NCBI GenBank assembly: GCA_032158295.1
Contig: CM063248.1
Coordinates: forward strand, 18,090,787 to 18,154,786
From: Pycnopodia helianthoides
Lineage: Eukaryota; Echinodermata; Asteroidea; Forcipulatida; Asteriidae
Direction: 5' to 3'
Length of the DNA stretch: 64,000 nucleotides
Shown: piece after piece, positions 30,201 through 39,200 of the stretch
Numbering within the stretch: position 1 is the first letter of the stretch
Layout: each line of letters opens with the position of its first letter
The notes under the pieces: generated by a model
Databases searched by the model: none
What the model was told of the DNA's origin: nothing
The model's input: only the letters and a program-made list of their open reading frames with translations
Translations under genes and position numbers: made by a program

Positions 30201-33200
30201 ATATCTTTGTTCGGGGGTGCCAGTCAGAAGCCATACAACCGTTAACTGCCGTGTAGCCAGGGATCACACCCAAGTTTACGATACAACCTGCGAAGTGGCA
30301 GCCAGGGGATCACCTTAAGGGGATGCGACTTTTTTCATATCAAATATCAAGTAGAAATTTACAAGGGAAACTGACTGGGTAGATTTTAAATAATTTTGTG
30401 TTGAACAAAGAATATTTGACTAGAGCGGGATTTGAACCGACGACCTCCGGATTAACGTGCCGGCGCTCAACCGACTCAGTTTCCCTTGTGGTTTATTACT
30501 TGATATATGAAAACATTGTATGAAAATTAATACTTTATTTGGTTTGATGTTGTCTTTAGACGTGGACAAGTTGTAGTAAAAGACAGCAATAAATCGGACT
30601 GGATCTACATTGTCAAGTCTGTAAGTACCAATAATCCATCCAAACAATACAATCAAGTTACTCTGCTCCCACTTACTTTGTCTCCTTCAGAATCACATGG
30701 AAATCATGTGTGAAATATATTTCACATGGATCTCGGTTGTCTTTAGCATACAAATTCTCTTGGTTACTAGATTACGCACAGCTTCGAACCTTACTTGTTA
30801 TTTCATCTACAAGAACAAAGTGAAAATATGGTTTAATTTGGTGTAAACTTAATGCAAAGCAGTGTATACTTTGTGCGACTGAGCTTGATTAAAAATAGCG
30901 TTTACTTTATGCAATTGAGCTTCATTTTAAATAGCGTATACTTGATGCAACTGAGCTTGATTCAAAATAGCATATACTTTATGCAATTGAGCTCGATTTA
31001 AAATAGTGCATTCTTGAAGCAATTGAGCTTAATTCAAAATAGCGTATACTTTATGCAAATGAGCTTGATTCAAAATTGCGTATATTTTGTGCAATTGAGC
31101 TCGATTTAGAATAGCGTATACTTTATGCAATTGAGCTTGATTCAAAATAGCGTATACTTTGTGCGATTGAGCTTGATTCAAAACAGTGATACTTAGTGCA
31201 ATTGAGCTTGATTTAAAATAGCGTATACTTTATGCAATCAAGCTTGATTTTTGTTGTCACTTCTCCTGGAGATTCAAGTATTTCAGAGAAACTGAATCAA
31301 GCTTTACCACAAAATGAGTCTTTTTAATAATTAGCCCATACCATACGTTCCCATGTCGATCTGTTAATAATTTACTGGTTTAGCCATCTTTCTTTACTTC
31401 AACTGAACTATTTGTTATTGATGTTTTTATAGTTACATCAGGGATAGAGAATATTATTTCCATTTTACCCTTGCTCTGCTATAAGTACTATACTTTGTAT
31501 TATTTGTTTTTCACTTATAGATGACAGGATTTAAGAGACTGATGTAGAGTTTTCCTCTATTGAGTTTTCTTTTTTACGGAGTTTAACTGTTTTAACTTTT
31601 TCTGAGGAAAAAAACCAATCTGTGTTTAATGAGTAACCGATGCCATATGTTGGTTGTTGACAGGGCTCATGTCAGGTGTTGAAGCAGCTAAAGGCCGTCA
31701 AACCAGTAAAAACACAGCGATCTAACTCCAGCACTGATCTACAGCTACCAAGACTACATACTAGACATCATTCAGGTTAGTGATAATATTATGATGTCTG
31801 TTCAAATTAAACGTCCTGCTCTTTGCCACTGCAATAAAAAGGGTAAATGATCCTTGGATAGTGGATACATATGATGGCTCATATTCGTCAATTTCTCTTT
31901 GTTTTTTACACAGCGATTTACAGCCATATCATAGCGTTGTATATCACCATACTGTTGTGTTATACCACTGTGCCGGCACTATTGTCATATTTGATTGTGT
32001 TATATTGTAAGGCGATATAATGCAATAAAATATGATGATATAATGCAATATTTATAGCGATAAGGCACAATAAATTGCAGCAATATAACGCAATAGTACA
32101 GCAATAAAACAAAATGCATTAGTATGGTGATGTAACGCAGTAGCCATATAAATAATTAATGTTTACGACCGGATTGGTCAGAATATTTTCAGGAGTTGGA
32201 AAGATGGAATGATCCAGTCAACAAAGCGAAGCCGAGTTGAATGGAATATTCTATCTCGCAACTCATGAAAAGAATTCTCACCCGCTTGCCTGAATGCAAA
32301 ATATTCATTATTTGTTTTATATATATTTGTATATATTTTCATTGTTTGTTTTATATAACACCCAGTTAGATCTTTGTCACCGTAATGTACAGAGTTGTAT
32401 TCTGTATTATGAAAGCGTTCCACTATGAGGGCGTTTTGTACAGCTGGAAAATGCCAGTTTGTAGTCGCGATCGCATGATGATAGTTGTGGAATGCTGAAG
32501 GGCTGCAGTGTCTTTAGCCAATAGACAGTGTCTTTAGCAAATAGACAGTGATGATTGGTTGATATCTATAAGTTTTCAGCCGCGCAACCATTGCGCAACC
32601 GACCGGCCTATGCGTGCACGAGCATGGTGGTCTAGCGTGCAATAGTGCATAAAGGATGGAACGCTTAATGACATAGGCCATGAATAATGAATGCCGTGTG
32701 ACCAACAATCCCCCAATCGAATGACAAAGATCTATTTGGGTGTTATATAAAATGCAATAAAATATGGTGATTATTGCAATAAAGTACGGCGATGTAACAC
32801 AATAAAGTATGGCGATATAACGCAAAACTCCGGCGATGCAATGCTATAATAAAAAACAGTTCTCTAGGAACTGGCACATATGAGCCACCGTAGATACAAG
32901 ACCTGTGTAGTTGTTCGTGTTCTTTCTGATCAGATGTCCTCTTAGTTTTGTGTGTGTATAGTATGGGGTAGGATCATAAATGATTTATTCATTTTCAAAC
33001 TTAAAGGACATGGAGATCGGCAGATTGAATAGCACTCTGCACTAATGCTAACAATAGAAGCTGGAAATGGTAGCCGGATCTCATACAACTTGTCGATTTG
33101 ATGTCAAAGCCAATGTCAGTGTTTTATTGGCGTGCCGATCACAATGCGGTGATCGCTGAGTGGTGGACGGAAAGTTTGTCTGACATGCGGGTATCTTGAG

Positions 33201-36200
33201 CAGAAGTGGCATCACTAGTGCAGGGCGATATTACATTGAGTCAATTATTAACTATGGTACAACACACAACAATTGAGGAAATCAGACTAAATTACATTAA
33301 ATCGCATGGAACGAGAAAGCATGGATGAGAAAGTGCAGACTCGTACAGTGTAATTTTTTTTTCTTATAAATTTTCACATTTTTATTTCAAGTCTGATATT
33401 TCACAGAGGAAACAGAGGCAATTGTCCCCTCATGTCAGTGCCTTGGTGCCCTTTGATTTGTTCAAGTAGTAATTTAGTTTTCCCTTCTAGAGCTGCCTTT
33501 GATGATTCAAAAACTACCTTGCCCTTAGAAGAACAAAGTATCAGTTTTGTTTACTGTGCAGGCACCTTGATTAGTTTTCAAAACCAGTGAATTAAAACAA
33601 AAAAATCAGCTTTTATTTGTATGGTATTGTGGGCGGGGCGGTTTAGTTCACCGGACTCAAGCTCTGGTGTTGTCAGCAGCCGAGTGTGGGTTCGAATCCC
33701 GGTCTTTAGCCATAATTGCTTGTAAAATGTTGGGAAGGTATAAGTGCATCAGCTAGACTCCTAGTGAATGATACCCATGCCTACATTCTTACGGACTGTG
33801 AAGAGGGTAACCCCGTTTCAGCCCCAGTAGGTGGCAACGTGCCACTGGAGACAGTTGATTTGGGTCGACAGCCCAAATCAGTTTAGCGTAGCCCTCACTT
33901 TGAAGTGGCCATCCAGCCTTGTGAGTTAGGTGATATCTCAAAAAAAATATTGTAAACAAATATATAGAATTGCATTTATTTATTTATGATTTCTCAATTT
34001 GACCTTTGACATTTACAGCTCCTGATTTGCCATCGAAGCGTCCAATGACGACAAGGATACGAAATAACAGCGCAGTAGCATCCCACTTACAGTTCCTAGC
34101 TCTGCCCACGATGTCTTCAGTAAACACATCACAAAGCTTAGAGCTTGACTGTAATAGTTTGGTAAATATTGTTATCTCTTTTTTTGTTTTCAGTTGGCTC
34201 TAAAAAAGTTATAGAGGCATTTCCTAAAATAGCAAAATGTGTTTGTTACGGGCTTGCAGCAAAATTAGAAATGATCTGTCCGAATTTACATTTTGAATTT
34301 ATCATTGTGGAAAAATGTTATTTTGGTCAGATAACTGTAAGGTTTTTAACACGTTGACTGCCGCCTACGAGTATATTGTAGTAACAGTGTAACGGATTCT
34401 GCCACTACGAGTATACTTGTAGAGAATGAAAGGGCTTTGTATTGTTAATTAATACACTGGCATCACTGAGCACGCAACAAATACGCTTCTGGCAGTGGCG
34501 AGGACATACATCCTTAGAATGTGTATGTTCAATTTTTTGTGGGTATAGTACCTATTTGGTACTCGCGCATGCGCACTGCACTTGGCAAATGGGAGCGCCC
34601 TACGAATCTATGACCAGCAGTCAACGTGTTAAATAGACCTGCAATATTTATTTCCAAGCATAGCCCTTCTGAGACCATTCATTTCTGTATAATCATACAG
34701 ATGTGGCGTGTCATGGCCAAGCGGTCAAGCACACTGGACTCGAGCTCTGGTGTTTCTGATCAGCAGAGTGTGGGTTCGAGTCCCGTCTGACACTTGTGTC
34801 CTTGAGCAAGGCACTATAACCATTATTGCTTTGTCCTTCGGATGGGATGTAAAGCTGTTGGTCATGTGTATTGTTTCATGCATGTAAAAGAACCCAGTGC
34901 ACACGTATCGCTAAAAGAAGGGGCTTGCCCCGTTATTTCTAGCATGGTCTGGTCAGTAATATCCCCACCTCACATTGCATCCCTTTCAAGGTGCTGTATG
35001 ATGGTTGCTTCATCTCATGCAATCATTCTTTAACAATCTTCACCAGATTTGATAATTCGTACCAGGAGTGTCATTTAAGACTGCATGGTGAATTATAGAT
35101 GTACACCGTATTGTTATTTCTGTTTCTGCTGCTTTGGGTATTTTATACAAGCTGATTGTGGTTGTTGTGGTCTCTTGAAGCATTTATTGTACTGAAAAGA
35201 ACTGCCTAAAACAATGTGGTTTATATTTCTTGTCACTGTTCAAAGTTGAACAGTATTCAGAGGAAATGAGGACTGTAGTTTCAAATTGAAAAAATCGTAT
35301 TTTATCATTGTAAGAACAGCTTTACTTCAGTATGTTTATTTTGCACTTAATGTGAGATAGAAACTGTTGTGAAAATAACCCTCATTCTGACTGACCATTT
35401 AAAACATTCAAAATCTATTTCACACAGTTGCCTATGTGCACAGCCACAATCATGGGTACACATTTTTGTGCATGTCCATGTTATGAACAACAGTTTGAAA
35501 ACCAGTGATGTAACAGTTATCTCAATGTTGTTTGTAAATTAATTAATCAGCGCTGTGTGAATGAAGAGTAGAAAGTACTTGAGTTTGATCTGCAAAGAGT
35601 TACTCATATAATTATGTGTCGTTCATTTGGTATCTTTGTAACAAAAAGTGTACCCATGATTGTGGCTGTGCTCCTATAGCTTTGTACACACTCTACAACT
35701 TTACCAAGTGTACACAACCATGCATGAATAGTGAAGTGTCGAAATGCTGTTGGTCGGTGAAAGAGTTGGTCCCACAATCCACCAATTTGAAGAAACTAAA
35801 ACCATTGTTGTTGTGTTTGTTTACAGTCTCAAGATCCAATGGATTCTAGCCCATCACTCCCCGATACTTTCATGACGCGACAACGGTCAGCACTAGCGCC
35901 CTCAGAGTCCAACTTCAGCCAGTACACATCGAGCGATGACCCCTCCCTGTTCAGCCTGCCCAACATCGACATCAGGCGGGGCGCCACGCCGCAAGGCAGT
36001 CCTTCTCAAGGAGCAAGTTCAGAAGGATATCCAATATGAACCCAAGTCCTACCCCGGGACGGGCGGTAAGATTGCTGAGAAATATTTGGCAAAACACTTT
36101 TTAATGATAGTTAGTGTTGTACTGGTGCAATATGCAGCCAACCGAAACCAGGAACACCAAGGCCAACCCTTCTCTTTAACATATTAATTAAAAGTGTACT

Positions 36201-39200
36201 GGATTCTTTTACGTGCATTACACAGCACAAGGATGAAGCAAAAATGGTTAAGTGTCTTGCTTAAGGACACAAGTGTCTTGGCCGGGACTCGAACCCACAC
36301 TCTGCTAATCGGAAACACCAGAGCCTAAGACAAAAATATTCAGGCTTTCTGATTGTTCTCACCCAACACTCTCGCTATTCTGGATGTAGAACAAAGAGCC
36401 ATTCCAACAGCTTTATTCCACGTACTGATCTTTTTGGAACTCCTTGCCTGGTGCAGTTTCCCTCCATCCTACAATCTAGACTGTTTTAAAGGGATATCAA
36501 TTCCTACCTTCAGCTCCCCTGAGTTATTTTCATCTTAAATTTTTTTCTTCTTGTAGCCCCTTACCAAGAGTGGCTTTCAGCCTTGTTTGGGGCAAACTTG
36601 AAATTACTTTGATAATAAATTCGTATCCCAAATGCAGCTATAACATTTATGAAGTTGTTGTTATTGTTGTTGACATTGCAGTCGTTCATCCCGCAAGTGA
36701 CTGTAACAGAAAGCAATACCACCGGCAGCGATTCCTCCTCATCATCTGATAAGAAAGACAGCTCCGTCTTTGTACAGCTTGAACTTCTTCTGCCCAAAGA
36801 TGTCTTTGTAAGTTATCAATTCTCACCCTCTCGTAGTTTTCCCCCGACTTTGGAATACTTTTTCACCGCTATCAGGGACTCGGCGGTTATAAAACCATTA
36901 CTTTCATTTCTTCGTGACCTTCAAACTGTCCTTCATTCAAGGAGCTAAATGCCTTTACACAGTGCTTCTCTGCCTTTGGGTCAGTGCTCTGGGCCTCTGT
37001 AGTGTATTATAGATAGGTTGCAGTATGACGTAAATCTGGCCATCTTTACGGGCAGTTTGGAACAAACAGTCATGCGTTTCGTGTGAGAACGGTGTGCAGC
37101 ACGCACACATTTTACAAAACTCACTGCAGGATTGGTAGTGAACAACGCGGCTGCTTAATAAGTTGAGCGTTGACGCATCTGCAAGCCAAAATGCACTTTG
37201 CCCGTTAAAGATGGTCTACTGGAAACTATCTATTAGTCTTTTGTAGTTTTGTGTGCTTTGTATAGTTCGTGTCCTGTCACTGTCACTTGTTATGTGCGGG
37301 ACTGCATACCTGCGGGTAACAGTAGTTTATTCTACTTTTGCGGCCCCTGGCCCACATAGCCGTTGCTGTTTTGGGGGTTTTTACATTTCGTTCGTCCACA
37401 TTTAGTTGTATTTATTGTTGTATTGGTCCTTTTAAGATGTTTTTAAGATTTTTTGATTCATTGTGTTTTCTTCATTTTGTTTCTTTCTTGCTCATTTGTT
37501 CATAGTTATTATTATGTGCACTTATATTTTATTGTACATTTTGCATTGTTTTGGTCAAATAGATAATAATTATAATGTTATCTTCTTCTTTTTTAACAAA
37601 CTATTTGTGCAATTGCAATGAGCTTTGATTTGTTTTGTACAAGACATTCCCATTTTCAAGCTTTGATTTTTTTGGACCATTCTTCCAAAGCAGTACTTCT
37701 CAATCTTCTATTCACCTTATTTTGTGTCTATTGCTGGCTTTTTGTACGTAAATAAACGTTGCCAAAATTGTCAATGGCCAAACTATTTCGACCTGAGCAA
37801 AGTATTTTCTCAAAGGCCGAAAAAAGCATTGTAAAACTTACTTTGTTCAACCTTGAGAAAGACTTAGGGTGGAACTACAGGCCATTCACAATGACCTCCT
37901 AGGTCATTGTGGTTGGTGAGCACTTTGCAGTAATTTCCTTATTTTCATTGAAATAAACACAATATTATTATTAGTTATCACACAAGCTTTGAATGGAATA
38001 CGGATAGCGCGTCTGCGTCCCATATCCAACTCGGCCTTCTGCCTCATTGGATTCCATCAATGCTTGCACGGGTAACAAATTTATCTTCAAAATAAACTTG
38101 ACGCACAGCTTAAAAATAGCACAAATCATGGAGTCAGAACAACACAATGCTCAGGTTGTGATACGCACCCTGTAGTATGGGATAATATCACACTCATGTT
38201 GCTTTGACCAATCAGATTCTATGATTTAAGTTTGCTCAAAGATAAATATATTTTTGATCTACTGTGCCTGTGTGGATATATGTTTTTACATTAACTGTGT
38301 TTATAGCATGAAGTGTGTTTGGCATTATCTGCTCAGACTTGTTGTTTTGCTTCATGTATCTATTCTATACTTCTTCTTTTTAAATTAGTCGTTAAAAAAA
38401 ACACTGATTTTATAGTAATTGTATTTCAATGTGTTCTTATTCAATCCAGTTGAAGGAACAATGTTAGTAACATTTTCATACAATATTTGCAAGAAGATCA
38501 GGCCTACTATACAGACTAAACTGTGAATGTATATTTTAGAGGTTTGCTTTGTTGATCCTGTTGAGTTGTGTTTATTTACATAACTGTGTTTATAGCATGA
38601 AGTGTTTATAGCATTATCTCTCAGACCTTTTGTGTTTTGCTTCATGTGTCTTACTCTATACTTATTAATTTTGTTTTAGTTCTTAAAAAATGTTTTCAGA
38701 TTTTTATAGTAAATTGTATTTTAATGTGTTTTTATTCAATCCAGTTGAACGGACAATGTTAGTTTCATACAATATTTGCAAGAGATCAGGCCTACTGCAT
38801 ACTAAACTGTGAATGTATATGTTTAAGAGGTTCGGTCTGTTGATCCTGCTGTATTTGTGTTTATTTCCTTGCAGGGTCTCTCCACCTAAGTGTCGATCTT
38901 GGAATTGACCACGAACAATCAAGTGTTAACTTGGTGAGTCAAATATGATTTTGGTATTTGAAGTTGGAGGGTTAACAAAAAAATGTAATCATAATGACAA
39001 TAACTTTTGCAGGTTTTATTTATTATCTTGTTATTATTAGTGTTATTTATTTGATTTATTTATATCAATCAGAAATTACAAAGAAACAAGTACATGAACA
39101 AGTAAGAAAAAGTAATCCAAACAAGGAAAAAAAACTTTAAAATGTAAATACATGTAACAAATTTAAAATGGAAAAAGTAAATAAATAATAGAAACAACTA

